Of a DNA stretch of 64,000 nucleotides, positions 45,616-54,719 are shown piece after piece. Made by a program: the position numbers and the translations under genes. Numbering within the stretch: position 1 is the stretch's first letter; every line of letters starts with the position of its first letter. The notes under the pieces are model-generated. The model was not told the origin of the DNA, ran no database searches, and saw only the letters and a list, made by a program, of their open reading frames with translations. Origin of the DNA: an uncultured Cellvibrio sp. (lineage in GTDB: Bacteria; Pseudomonadota; Gammaproteobacteria; Pseudomonadales; Cellvibrionaceae); NCBI GenBank assembly GCA_946480695.1, contig CAMLKG010000024.1:4504-68503 (forward strand), given 5' to 3'.

Positions 45616-47004
45616 TTAAAACTCCGGTAATTCGTCCAGGGTAATCATGTTGTTGTGGCCATAGACATGGATTTTATGGCTGTTGGTGTTATAAAACTCG
45701 CCGCTCCAAAAGTTATCCTTATGTGTACCCGACGCAAGTGTTGTGTTATCGAAATTGCCGTCGTTCCAGGTCATGAACCACAACCACCAGGCACCATCAG
45801 CAGCAATCTTGTCCGGGTCCGGGATAAAACTGTTTTCACTCAGTGCAATCAGTTTAGCTTCAGGGGAATATTTGCGAACTTGTGTATAGATCGCGATTTG
45901 GGATTTATAAGTTTTGTTATCAGTACTGTCATAAATATCGTGGCTGAGGATATCGACCACATCATCGCCGGGGTACCAGGCTGCGTTTTGCCCATTCCAA
46001 ACCCACAATAAATTATGTAAACCATGGTAGTTCACCAGGCGTTCGTACATATGGCGCCACAACAATATTTGCGCAAAGGCTTGTGGGGCATTATCAGTGC
46101 GGGTGCGTCCCCACCAGAACCAGCCACTACCGTTATTTCCCGACGCTTCATGGAGGGGACGCCAAAGCACAGTGACATTCGCGTCGCGCAGCTTTTTTAA
46201 TTCGACAGCGATTAGGTCTATTCCCGTATTGATTTGGGCATAGGCAGGGCTGGCCGTGTCCAATGCGCCATTGGCCATCGGGATAGTGAAATCGGTGTTT
46301 TCTGTGGCATTGGCGGAGGGAACATAAAAGTAGGCTTCATTGACCTTACCGGTGTTGAGCAGGGCAGGGTCGCGCCAGTGCCAGGCGAAGGTTACGAGTC
46401 CGCCTTTATTGGCAAAGGCAATGGCCTCTTCCGTTTGCTTGACACCTTCCACCCAACTTGCGGTCATGCCGTAGTTCATGAAATCGAAACCCATCAACGC
46501 CGGGTATTTACCCGTGTCATTAAAGACTCGTTCGGCCATATCGATAGAATCCTTCCAGGTGAGGTCTTGCTGTCCCGTTAATGTTTTTTGACCCCGGATG
46601 CTGTGCAAATAGGTGTAAATGCTTTTCGTCTTTTCCGTTGCAGCGGCGTCCACTGGCGTCGTACGGCCGGTAGTCGTGGGTAAAGCGGTGCGATTTATCG
46701 GGCAAAAACCGGCTGCGATGCAATATTTGCCATCCTCGTAGGCCCATCCACTTTGGTTCTGCGTACATATTGCCCAGGATTTGCCATCAACCTGGCAACT
46801 CTGGCCAATCGCCATGCTGGAGTTGCTTGATGTAGAACCCGGGGCTTTGGAGCTGGCAACGCTTGATGAACTGCTGGTTGCCACGGAACTGTTGCTTGAA
46901 CCCGGTGGTGTCGCTATTGGTTGAGTATTGCTGTCACCTCCGCCCCCACCGCAAGCGGTGAGGATAATTCCCAAAACAATAGCCAGTTGATTTAAATACT
47001 TCAT
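45616..47004 (-). CDS. GH26 beta-mannanase lipoprotein with CBM10-like module
   Basis: The 462-residue protein has a type II signal peptide with lipobox LTAC (Cys18), a Ser-rich linker (about 36-63), a short four-Cys module at 68-103 (CQVDGKSWAIC, GWAYEDGKYC) like CBM10, and a GH26 TIM-barrel domain (about 115-462). The GH26 acid/base Glu is E286 in WRPLHEASG and the nucleophile is E390 in ALSENS. It should cleave beta-1,4-mannan at the outer cell surface. GGAG lies 6 bases before the ATG. It resembles the surface-anchored mannanases of Cellvibrio japonicus. Two LacI-type operators overlie its promoter. Confidence 0.92.
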   Translation of the reverse strand: MKYLNQLAIVLGIILTACGGGGGDSNTQPIATPPGSSNSSVATSSSSSVASSKAPGSTSSNSSMAIGQSCQVDGKSWAICTQNQSGWAYEDGKYCIAAGFCPINRTALPTTTGRTTPVDAAATEKTKSIYTYLHSIRGQKTLTGQQDLTWKDSIDMAERVFNDTGKYPALMGFDFMNYGMTASWVEGVKQTEEAIAFANKGGLVTFAWHWRDPALLNTGKVNEAYFYVPSANATENTDFTIPMANGALDTASPAYAQINTGIDLIAVELKKLRDANVTVLWRPLHEASGNNGSGWFWWGRTRTDNAPQAFAQILLWRHMYERLVNYHGLHNLLWVWNGQNAAWYPGDDVVDILSHDIYDSTDNKTYKSQIAIYTQVRKYSPEAKLIALSENSFIPDPDKIAADGAWWLWFMTWNDGNFDNTTLASGTHKDNFWSGEFYNTNSHKIHVYGHNNMITLDELPEF

Positions 47005-47073
47005 TGGTACTCCGCGCTTTTTTATGTTTATTGATGTGGAAGATATATTTTCAGGGCTCCGGACACTTGGGGT

Positions 47074-47085
47074 GTAACCGGTTAC
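47074..47085. promoter_or_regulatory. LacI-family operator O1 (perfect palindrome)
   Basis: GTAACCGGTTAC is a perfect 12-bp palindrome within GTGTAACCGGTTAC, the classic form of LacI-family operators with a central CG. It covers the expected start point of the GH26 gene. Confidence 0.75.
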
Positions 47086-47088
47086 TGC

Positions 47089-47117
47089 ATTCTATGCGTG
47101 TAACCGGTTTCAGTCCA
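47089..47117 (-). promoter_or_regulatory. Sigma-70 promoter of the GH26 mannanase gene
   Basis: On the minus strand TGGACT (47117-47112), a 17-bp spacer and TAGAAT (47094-47089). The start would be near 47082, inside operator O1; operator O2 fills the spacer. Confidence 0.6.
47100..47111. promoter_or_regulatory. LacI-family operator O2 (one mismatch)
   Basis: GTAACCGGTTTC differs from O1 at one base. Its centre is 26 bp from that of O1, and it lies wholly between the -35 and -10 elements. Confidence 0.7.
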
Positions 47118-47170
47118 GGGTGGCATCAAGAATCAGGTATTTTTTATTTCTTTATCCCTCTCGGGCCGAT

Positions 47171-47199
47171 TTGGCCTGAGAGTGCATCTCATGTAGAAT
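47171..47199 (+). promoter_or_regulatory. Sigma-70 promoter candidate for prfB
   Basis: TTGGCC (47171-47176), 17-bp spacer and TAGAAT (47194-47199). The start would be near 47206, about 50 nt before the prfB ATG. Confidence 0.55.
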
Positions 47200-47256
47200 G
47201 CGCGCCTCGATTTTCCCGCCTGTTTCAGGCCATTATCCAACCAGATTGCATCCATT

Positions 47257-48352
47257 ATGGAAATTAATCCTTTATTAAATGCCCTGAAAGACCTGACTGA
47301 GCGCACCGATGTGCTTAGGGGGTATCTTTGACTACGACCTGAAAAAAGAGCGCCTGGCGGAAGTGGAGCTGGAGTTAGCCGAACCCAGCGTCTGGGAAAA
47401 TGCCGAGCGCGCCCAAGCCTTGGGCCGTGAGCGATCCTCCCTTGAAGCCGTGGTGAAAACGATAGATGACCTGGACTCCGGTGTTGCCGATAGCAGCGAA
47501 CTCCTGGATATGGCTGTTGAAGAAAACGATGAATCCATGGTCGCCGATGTGCAGGCTGAAGTGGATCGCTTGGAAAAACAGCTCGCGTTACTCGAATTCC
47601 GTCGTATGTTTTCTGGCGAAACCGACCCCAATAATGCCTATCTTGATATCCAGTCCGGCTCTGGTGGTACCGAGGCCCAGGATTGGGCCGAGATGGTGCT
47701 GCGCATGTATTTGCGTTGGGGCGAGGCCAAAGGTTTTAAGGTGACGTTGGAAGAAGTGTCCCCCGGTGAAGTAGCCGGTATCAAAAGTGCGACGATTTAT
47801 TTTGAAGGCGAATATGCCTTTGGCTGGTTACGTACCGAAACCGGTGTACATCGCCTGGTGCGTAAATCGCCATTCGACTCCGGCAATCGTCGCCACACAT
47901 CCTTCTGTTCAGTGTTTGTATCGCCGGAGATTGACGACAACATTGAAATTGAAATCAATCCGGCGGATTTGCGTATCGATACTTATCGCGCGAGCGGTGC
48001 CGGCGGCCAGCACGTTAACAAAACCGATTCGGCAATCCGCATCACCCATATTCCTACCGGCGTAGTTGTGCAGTGCCAAAACGAGCGCTCGCAACATGCC
48101 AACCGCGATAAGGCTTTCAAAATGTTGCGCGCACGTATGTATGAGCAGGAAATGCTCAAGCGCAATGCCGAAAAGCAAGCGTTGGAAGACAGCAAATCCG
48201 ATATTGGCTGGGGCAGCCAAATCCGTTCCTATGTGCTTGATGATTCGCGCGTAAAAGACCTTCGTACCGGCGTGCAAACATCTAATACCCAGGCGGTATT
48301 GGATGGCGACCTCGACCAATTTATCGTGGAAAGTTTGAAGGCCGGTTTGTAA
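47257..48352 (+). CDS. prfB: Peptide chain release factor 2, with programmed +1 frameshift
   Basis: RF2 reads UGA and UAA stops. The gene starts at ATG 47257 ([20 protein letters not shown]), meets an in-frame TGA at 47329-47331 as codon 25, and continues in the +1 frame from 47333 to TAA at 48350-48352. Joined, it gives 364 residues, the normal length. Later parts show the anticodon-like SPF in [15 protein letters not shown] and the catalytic GGQ in [19 protein letters not shown]. It is followed by lysS, the usual prfB-lysS pair. The interrupted frame is regulation, not damage. Confidence 0.97.
47316..47332 (+). promoter_or_regulatory. prfB autoregulatory frameshift site
   Basis: AGGGGGT (an internal Shine-Dalgarno-like element) is followed by ATCTTTGAC. 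The ribosome slips from CTT to TTT when RF2 is scarce and UGA is decoded slowly. This is the canonical bacterial prfB signal. Confidence 0.97.
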
Positions 48353-48413
48353 TTGCCGCTTTTTTGCGGACTTTTTCAAAATACATCCTCTAAAAAAGAC
48401 ATCAGTGAAGACT

Positions 48414-49904
48414 ATGAGTAACGAAAACCAAACAATACATGCGCAGGACGAAAACAAACTCATCGCCGAACGTCGCCAAAAACTGGCCGCTATCCGCGAG
48501 AAAGGTAATGCATTTCCCAATGATTTTCGTCGCAATGACAAGAGCATGGATTTGCAGGCGCAGTTTGGTGGAAAAACCAAGGAGGAATTGGAAGCCTTAA
48601 ACCATATTGTTAGCGTTGCCGGTCGTGTCATGGCCAAACGTGGCCCGTTTATGGTCCTCCAGGATGGGGAAGGATCGATCCAGCTGTATGCCGACAAGGC
48701 GGCCCAGGAAGTGATCAAGGAAAAGTGGGGCGTTTGGGACATGGGCGATATCGTCGGTGTTAAAGGCGCGCTGCACAAATCCGGGAAAGGTGATTTGTAT
48801 GTGAACCTGGAAGAGTTCCAGTTGCTCACCAAATCCTTGCGTCCGTTGCCGGATAAATATCACGGTTTGGCCGACCAGGAAATTCGCTATCGCCAACGCT
48901 ATGTGGATTTGATGGTAAATCCCGAGGTTCGCGAGACCTTTCGTTTGCGTTCCACTTGCATCAGTTTTATCCGCAATTACATGAGTGGACGCGGTTTTAT
49001 GGAAGTGGAAACGCCGATGCTGCACGTCATTCCCGGCGGTGCTTCGGCGCGTCCATTCGTGACTCACCATAATGCCCTGGATATGGATATGTTCTTGCGT
49101 ATCGCCCCCGAATTGTATTTGAAACGCCTGGTGGTCGGCGGGTTTGAACGTGTGTTTGAAATCAACCGCAATTTCCGCAACGAAGGTGTTTCAACTCGCC
49201 ACAACCCTGAATTCACGATGATGGAGTTTTACCAGGCTTACGCGGACTATAAGGACTTGATGGATTTAACCGAGGATTTATTGCGTAAACTGTGTATCGA
49301 AGTGACTGGCGGCACTACATTGAAATACCAAAACAGTGAATATGATTTTGGTAAACCATTTGCACGCTTGTCGGTATTTGATTCGGTATTGCAATACAAC
49401 CCGGGTATTACCGCGGAACAACTAAGCACCTTGGATGGTGCCACCAAAATTGCCGAATCACTTGGCTTGAAAGTGAAACCAGGTACGCCGCTCGGTAAAT
49501 TGCAAACCGAAATCTTTGAAGAAACTGTTGAGCACAAACTGGATCAGCCCACCTTTATTACCGAGTATCCAACCGAAGTATCGCCCCTGGCGCGTCGCAG
49601 CGATACCAACCCGGCAGTGACGGATCGCTTTGAGTTTTTCATTGGCGGCCGTGAGTTGGCGAACGGTTTCTCGGAGTTAAATGACGCTGAAGACCAGGCT
49701 GAGCGGTTCCTTGAGCAGGTAAAAGCCAAGGATGCGGGTGATGACGAAGCTATGTATTACGATGCCGATTTTGTGCGTGCGTTGGAGTACGGTTTGCCGC
49801 CCACAGCGGGAGAGGGGATTGGTATTGATCGATTGATTATGTTGTTTGCCAATGCCCCTTCCATTCGCGACGTCTTGTTATTCCCGCACATGAGGCCTGA
49901 ATAA
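48414..49904 (+). CDS. lysS: Lysyl-tRNA synthetase (class II)
   Basis: I chose ATG 48414 ([20 protein letters not shown]), giving 496 residues; GTG 48405 in the same frame is possible. The protein has the OB-fold anticodon domain (about 60-160, [20 protein letters not shown]), class II motif 1 region ([21 protein letters not shown], part), motif 2 [15 protein letters not shown] and motif 3 [13 protein letters not shown]. It charges tRNA-Lys. It lies 61 bp after prfB and probably shares its transcript. Confidence 0.97.
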   Translation: MSNENQTIHAQDENKLIAERRQKLAAIREKGNAFPNDFRRNDKSMDLQAQFGGKTKEELEALNHIVSVAGRVMAKRGPFMVLQDGEGSIQLYADKAAQEVIKEKWGVWDMGDIVGVKGALHKSGKGDLYVNLEEFQLLTKSLRPLPDKYHGLADQEIRYRQRYVDLMVNPEVRETFRLRSTCISFIRNYMSGRGFMEVETPMLHVIPGGASARPFVTHHNALDMDMFLRIAPELYLKRLVVGGFERVFEINRNFRNEGVSTRHNPEFTMMEFYQAYADYKDLMDLTEDLLRKLCIEVTGGTTLKYQNSEYDFGKPFARLSVFDSVLQYNPGITAEQLSTLDGATKIAESLGLKVKPGTPLGKLQTEIFEETVEHKLDQPTFITEYPTEVSPLARRSDTNPAVTDRFEFFIGGRELANGFSELNDAEDQAERFLEQVKAKDAGDDEAMYYDADFVRALEYGLPPTAGEGIGIDRLIMLFANAPSIRDVLLFPHMRPE

Positions 49905-49921
49905 GGTATATCCCAACTCGT

Positions 49922-49946
49922 AAATAGCGCCCAAGCGGCGCTATTT
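49922..49946 (+). terminator. Intrinsic terminator after lysS
   Basis: AAATAGCGCC (49922-49931) pairs with GGCGCTATTT (49937-49946), 5-nt loop, followed by TTTT. Confidence 0.9.
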
Positions 49947-50166
49947 TTTTGTAATCCATTTGGCGAAACGGATTAATGGATCAAAATAAAAATGACGGAT
50001 GGTTCCTCATCCGCGAATTAAAAAGCTTGCATTGATTAAAAGATGAACTTATTCTCTGGGCAGTCGTTTGTCTTGAAGTATGTTTGTCCTCCCGCCTGTA
50101 TTTAATATTTCCCTGGAATTACCTGCGTTAATGGCTCCGGGATTTTAATACCTGCAAATGACAACG

Positions 50167-50195
50167 TTGACAATCGTTACCGGGCGAATTTTAAG
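50167..50195 (+). promoter_or_regulatory. Candidate sigma-70 promoter for the chitinase gene
   Basis: A perfect -35 TTGACA (50167-50172), a 17-bp spacer and TTTAAG (50190-50195). The leader would be about 89 nt. No palindromic operator is seen here. Confidence 0.45.
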
Positions 50196-50290
50196 GGTTT
50201 GGCCTTTTGCAATAACCAGCGACGGTGAGAGAGTCTGCTGCAATTCGCCTGTTCTGTTCCTCAACCAACGATAATGAAAAGGTAAATTCG

Positions 50291-51907
50291 ATGAATAAAA
50301 TAATTCCCCTGGGAGCGCTGCTTGGCGTGTCCCTGTTATCAACTGAAGTGTTGGCTGTAAATTGTACTGGCCTGCCGCAATGGAATAGCACCAGTGTTTA
50401 TACCCAGGGAAATAGCGTGCAGTATTTAAATCGCGGTTACACTGCCAATTATTGGACGCAAGGTAATAATCCTGTTAACTATTCCGGGCCCTGGCAACAT
50501 TGGACTGACAAGGGCGCCTGTGACGGTATAAGTTCCAGTGTCCCCAGTTCAGTTGCGCCGCTAAGCTCGTCCCGATCCAGTTCGTCGGTACCGAGCAGTA
50601 CTCCAACCAGTTCATCCATGACTTCAAGTGCGGGAGCTTGCCCGGCTTATGTCGCAGGTACCAGTTACAACCAGGGCGCCGTCGTCACTAATGCGGGCGG
50701 TGTTTATACCTGCCAGGTCCCCGGCTGGTGCGGATCAACCGCGACCTGGGCATATGCGCCCGGTACAGGAACCTATTGGCAGCAAGCCTGGAGTGCGGGT
50801 GGAAGTTGTGCGGGTAGCGGTTCCAGTGTTGCCACATCGCGCTCCAGTTCATCGGTTCCCGGCAGCGTCCCATCTTCCTCACGTTCGAGTGCCTCTTCTT
50901 TCAGCAACAGTTCGGTGGGAACATCCGCGGGCCGCGAATTGGTGGGATATTGGGAAAATTGGCATTGGCCATTGGAGGAAATGACCTCAATTCCAAATTA
51001 CACCGTGCTGAATATTTCGTTCCCACGTATTAATGCCGATGGTTCCCTGTTCCTCAGTAATGAGGGCGGTTACCAAAACAACCCAACGCCACAGCAAATT
51101 GCTGCTGCCAAAGCACAAGGTAAAAAAGTGTTGTTGTCGATTGGCGGTGCTAATGCGACTTTTGTCCTGACCAACCAGGCGCAGGAAGATAATTTTGTAA
51201 ATTCCTTCATTGCGATTAAAGATCAATATGGTTTGGACGGTATCGATATTGATACGGAAAAGGGGCTGCACACCAATCCAAACGCACAAATTAATCAGGC
51301 GAATCCACAATACTCAGCCGATTATCTGGTACGTGCTATCAAGCGTTTGAAAACGCGTTATGGTTCGAGCTTTCTGCTAACCATGGCACCGGAAACAGCG
51401 CATACCATAGGTGCAAACCTGGCGGGTAATTGGTTGGGCCAATATAACTGGGGTGTTTATTTGCCGTTGATGAATGCATTGCGCGATGAAATCAGTTGGG
51501 TACAAATGCAGTACTACAATACCGGTTCAATGCCGGGCAAGAATGGCCAGTTCTATAACTCCGCCACCCAGGATGGACTGGTTGCGTGGACCGAAGCCTT
51601 GATTGAAGGTTTCCAGATTGGCAGCACAGGTGTGAATTACACCGGTTTGCCGGCGAGCAAGATTATTATCGGCTTGCCCGCTTCCACATCGCCAACAGCA
51701 GCGGGCAGCGGTTATACCAATCCCACCATTGTGAAAGCAGCCGTCCGTTGTTTGCGTTCCGGTGATTGTGGTAGTGGTTACAAACCTGCCAAAACTTATC
51801 CCGATCTACGTGGCATCATGGCTTGGTCTACCTACGAGGATTATTTGACAGGGTATGCCTTCTCCAACGGTGTCAGGGCATGCGCCTTGAATAATCAATG
51901 TAATTAA
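50291..51907 (+). CDS. GH18 chitinase with two chitin-binding-like modules
   Basis: ATG 50291 opens a Sec signal peptide (residues 1-22, ending VLA). The 538-residue secreted protein has a CBM5/12-like module (about 23-79; YTANYWTQGNNP, WQHWTDKGAC), a Ser-rich linker, a second module of similar type (about 117-178; SYNQGAVVTNAGGVYTC, YWQQAWSAGGSC), another Ser-rich linker, and a GH18 domain (about 217-538). The catalytic motif is LDGIDIDTE with E323 as the acid. It should cleave chitin outside the cell. The poly-Ser linkers are a Cellvibrio trait. It is a single-gene unit with its own promoter and terminator. Confidence 0.94.
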   Translation: MNKIIPLGALLGVSLLSTEVLAVNCTGLPQWNSTSVYTQGNSVQYLNRGYTANYWTQGNNPVNYSGPWQHWTDKGACDGISSSVPSSVAPLSSSRSSSSVPSSTPTSSSMTSSAGACPAYVAGTSYNQGAVVTNAGGVYTCQVPGWCGSTATWAYAPGTGTYWQQAWSAGGSCAGSGSSVATSRSSSSVPGSVPSSSRSSASSFSNSSVGTSAGRELVGYWENWHWPLEEMTSIPNYTVLNISFPRINADGSLFLSNEGGYQNNPTPQQIAAAKAQGKKVLLSIGGANATFVLTNQAQEDNFVNSFIAIKDQYGLDGIDIDTEKGLHTNPNAQINQANPQYSADYLVRAIKRLKTRYGSSFLLTMAPETAHTIGANLAGNWLGQYNWGVYLPLMNALRDEISWVQMQYYNTGSMPGKNGQFYNSATQDGLVAWTEALIEGFQIGSTGVNYTGLPASKIIIGLPASTSPTAAGSGYTNPTIVKAAVRCLRSGDCGSGYKPAKTYPDLRGIMAWSTYEDYLTGYAFSNGVRACALNNQCN

Positions 51908-51924
51908 TGGCGTCTTGCCATGAA

Positions 51925-51962
51925 TAAAAAATGCCCGTCGGGAAAATCGGCGGGCATTTTTT
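51925..51962. terminator. Bidirectional terminator between the chitinase and DUF418 genes
   Basis: AAAAAATGCCCG and CGGGCATTTTTT form the outer stem around an imperfect inner part. T-runs lie on both strands. Confidence 0.88.
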
Positions 51963-51968
51963 ATGAAG

Positions 51969-53210
51969 TTAATAAGTCCTGGATGTCGATAGCGTTTGCC
52001 TGGTAAACGGTCTCCATTTTAAATCCGTTGCGCAGCGCCACAGCCATTCTACGGGGCCGTAATTAAAATAATGCAACCACCAGCGACAAAAAATTATTTG
52101 CAGTGCAAAGATAACCATACACAGGAGGGCGTTTTGCGCCGGGCTGGTAACGGTAAATAACCCCAAGCCAATATTAAAAAATATAAACACCCCAATGATC
52201 GATTGGCTCAGGTAAGTGCTCAGCGCCATTTTTCCCACATTGGCAAGTGGTTTTAATCGCATCTCCCATGTGGGTTTTAGCATTAACAAGCTAATACCCG
52301 TTATATAAACCAGCGCCAGGCTGGTATTGAAAAACTCCATGATTAAACCGCTAAACCATCCGGCAATCGGTGTGTTTTGAAAATCAATTTTTAATATAAA
52401 AACACTTGCACCGAGTATTGTTCCAGCAAGCAAGGCTGCTCCGAGTGTCCAGCTACTTCGGGTTAATACTGTTTTTATGAATCCCCGGTGCTTTTCCAGA
52501 TCGGCAAACCATTGCATCCGTCCGGCAAGCATTCCCAATAAAAAGAAACCGAAAGTAATAAAGCCCCGGCCGCTATTAACCTGATAAGTGAGCTTTTCGC
52601 CTACGGCCTGGATATTGTGTTGGACCATTTGGGTAAAGCTGCCGTGTTTAATGATCTCGTAATACGCCGCACCGGCAGTTTTGTGATCCTCATGAATGAG
52701 CATTAATTGGTCGCGCAAAAGAATGGAAATTAATTCTGCACCTTTGGTGGGAAGGTTGAGTACAAATAGCGACCCAATTATCAATAGGGTTTTATTGCTC
52801 AGGTTGCGGAAAAACAGCAGTAGGAATCCGAGGGGAACATAAATTGATAAAATGTCAGCCCGCCAGAAAATATGGTGCAACGCGCCTATCACGCCTAATA
52901 TCGCAAGGCGCCAGGCGAATTTTAAAACGACAGGCTGGTGGCGTTTTGCCAGTTTGTCGATTTGGATATAAAAACTTAATCCGAACAAAAATGAAAAAAT
53001 AGCGAAGAATTTACTAATGATAAAAATCATGTAAATCACTATGGCAATGCCACTGCCCGGGTTTTTAAAAAGCTGGTAGGTTTCCTCTGGTAATGGTCCT
53101 CCGGCATACCAGAAAATCATGTGCGCATAGAGGATGCCGAAAAGCGCAAAGCCCCTGAGTACATCCAGCGTAACAATCCTTTCTGAATCTGTGGGGAAGG
53201 GTAAGCTCAT
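51969..53210 (-). CDS. DUF418 family membrane protein (YeiB-like)
   Basis: This 413-residue protein begins with TDSERIVTLDVLRGFALFGIL, the signature of the DUF418/YeiB group, and has about 9-10 hydrophobic membrane segments. The C-terminal DUF418 part contains LANVGKMALSTYLSQSIIGVFIF and FNYGPVEWLWRCATDLKW. The group is related to acyltransferase-3-like membrane proteins, but the function is not established. No clear operon partner; the chitinase is convergent. Confidence 0.88.
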   Translation of the reverse strand: MSLPFPTDSERIVTLDVLRGFALFGILYAHMIFWYAGGPLPEETYQLFKNPGSGIAIVIYMIFIISKFFAIFSFLFGLSFYIQIDKLAKRHQPVVLKFAWRLAILGVIGALHHIFWRADILSIYVPLGFLLLFFRNLSNKTLLIIGSLFVLNLPTKGAELISILLRDQLMLIHEDHKTAGAAYYEIIKHGSFTQMVQHNIQAVGEKLTYQVNSGRGFITFGFFLLGMLAGRMQWFADLEKHRGFIKTVLTRSSWTLGAALLAGTILGASVFILKIDFQNTPIAGWFSGLIMEFFNTSLALVYITGISLLMLKPTWEMRLKPLANVGKMALSTYLSQSIIGVFIFFNIGLGLFTVTSPAQNALLCMVIFALQIIFCRWWLHYFNYGPVEWLWRCATDLKWRPFTRQTLSTSRTY

Positions 53211-53318
53211 AAAAGAATCCTTTGGGTCGGTGAATAGGTTTATTTATTTTTGTATTGGACGCAGCAAACGCTTTAACGGTTTCAGCGCAGCCTACCTATT
53301 TTGGACGCGCAGGTCTTG

Positions 53319-54149
53319 TTACAGATGTAACCCTTTGGGTAATTCCACATGGATTTCCTGCCTGTGTATCGGGCAGCGAAATGCCAATCGATAGGCCAGC
53401 AGTTGCAACGGGACAGGGGCGGGCTTGCCGTAAAGCCTGTCGCCGATGATAGGATGGCCTATCCCCGCCAGATGCCTGCGGATTTGATGCTTGCGTCCGG
53501 TTTCAATCAGCACCTCGACTTTGGTGGTTGTGTGTGTATCGTTAACCTGGATGGTGTTAATGATGCTGACCGAATCCTTGCCGTCCAGGGGCTGGTCAAT
53601 CCGCAAGTTCCCTGCAATTAATTCCCCGGCCACCTGAGCCTGGTAGCATTTCTTTAAATCGCGGGATTGAAACAATTGGGAGAGCAGGGCGGCAGCATTG
53701 GAGTCATGGGCGATCATCATCAAACCGGCGGCGTCCGCATCCAGGCGGTGAACCAGGAAGCATTCGCGTTTTTGTTCGATCTCGACCCAGCGTAACAAAC
53801 TGCAATGATCGCCCCATTGGGAACCTTGCGCCAGCATACCGTGGGGCTTGTACCAAATGCTGTATCGGCTATGGTCGGCAATCAATTGTGCTGCAAGCGG
53901 AGCGCGGCCCAGAACCTGTTCATCATAATAAAGCTGGACGCGAGTCCCTTTGGGGAGCGCTTTTGTCGCCCGTCGCAAGCGTACCTGCTTGCCTTTTTGT
54001 ACCCACCAGCACGCGCCTTTGTTCATAGCGTCCTTGATTCGCGCTTTGGATAGGCCCGTTTTTTCCGCGAGGAAATCTACCGCCGTTTGGCTGGATGTGT
54101 CGGTTGTAAAATCAAAAGTGCTTGGCATTTTGGTAAACTGCGATCCCAT
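53319..54149 (-). CDS. RluA-family RNA pseudouridine synthase
   Basis: The 276-residue protein has an N-terminal S4-like RNA-binding region (about 20-75; AVDFLAEKTGLSKARIKDAM) and the RluA catalytic core with FLVHRLDADAAGLMM, where the Asp of HRLDxxxxG is the catalytic residue, then VEVLIETGRKHQIRRHLAGIGHPIIGDRLYG, split here by normal spacing. It converts uridine to pseudouridine in rRNA or tRNA; the exact target is unclear. Two ATGs (54149, 54128) are possible and neither has a good ribosome site. It is divergent from yaeQ. Confidence 0.88.
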   Translation of the reverse strand: MGSQFTKMPSTFDFTTDTSSQTAVDFLAEKTGLSKARIKDAMNKGACWWVQKGKQVRLRRATKALPKGTRVQLYYDEQVLGRAPLAAQLIADHSRYSIWYKPHGMLAQGSQWGDHCSLLRWVEIEQKRECFLVHRLDADAAGLMMIAHDSNAAALLSQLFQSRDLKKCYQAQVAGELIAGNLRIDQPLDGKDSVSIINTIQVNDTHTTTKVEVLIETGRKHQIRRHLAGIGHPIIGDRLYGKPAPVPLQLLAYRLAFRCPIHRQEIHVELPKGLHL

Positions 54150-54180
54150 TTTGAAAGGCTAGCATTAGCGCGAGGCATTT

Positions 54181-54714
54181 GTGGCCGAAAAAGCAACGAT
54201 TTATAAAGCGAACCTGACCCTGTCGGATATGGATCGCAATGTGTATGGCGATTTTAATTTAACCATCGCCCTGCATCCCTCTGAAACCGTCGAGCGTATG
54301 ATGGTCCGCATTCTAGCCTTTTGTTACTGCGCTGCGGAGCATTTGACTTTTACCAAAGGGCTATCTTCCACCGAAGAGCCGGATTTATGGTTAAAACACG
54401 ATAACGGCACCATTCTGGAATGGATTGAAGTGGGCCAACCCGCGCCGGAGCGTTTAAAAAAAGCGTCGAGCCAGGCGCAAGCAGTGAAAGTATTTAGTTA
54501 CGGAAGGGGAATGGATGTGTGGTGGCGAAATAACGCAATCGCCATCCGTGCGCTACCCAAAGTGGAAGTTTGTTCATTCGCGGCTGAAGAATTGCAGCAA
54601 CTCATTGCCTTGGCCGATAAAACCATGAACCTGACAGTCACCATCACTGAAACCATTGCTTATATTTCCTCAGCAAACGAAAGTATCACTATTCATTTGC
54701 ATGGGATGGAGTAA
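54181..54714 (+). CDS. yaeQ: YaeQ family protein
   Basis: This 177-residue protein starts at GTG 54181 (MAEKATIYKANLTLSDMDRN) and matches YaeQ along its length: LTIALHPSETVERMMVRILAF, WIEVGQPAPERLKKAS and VWWRNNAIAI. YaeQ has a PD-(D/E)XK nuclease-like fold; its cell role is not settled. It lies 5 bp ahead of cnoX, so the two form an operon. Confidence 0.93.
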   Translation: MAEKATIYKANLTLSDMDRNVYGDFNLTIALHPSETVERMMVRILAFCYCAAEHLTFTKGLSSTEEPDLWLKHDNGTILEWIEVGQPAPERLKKASSQAQAVKVFSYGRGMDVWWRNNAIAIRALPKVEVCSFAAEELQQLIALADKTMNLTVTITETIAYISSANESITIHLHGME

Positions 54715-54719
54715 ATATT

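Larger units (their letters stand above)
49905..50290. other. 386-bp non-coding gap between lysS and the chitinase gene
   Basis: It holds the lysS terminator (49922-49946) and a promoter candidate (50167-50195). The rest, AT-rich with no inverted repeats above 6 bp that I can see, shows no ORF or RNA that I can support. Confidence 0.5.

Noticed and set aside
47309..47331. prfB as a pseudogene with an in-frame stop, or a late-start gene
   Set aside because: The TGA is in the canonical RF2 programmed frameshift context and the joined protein is of normal length with SPF and GGQ motifs.
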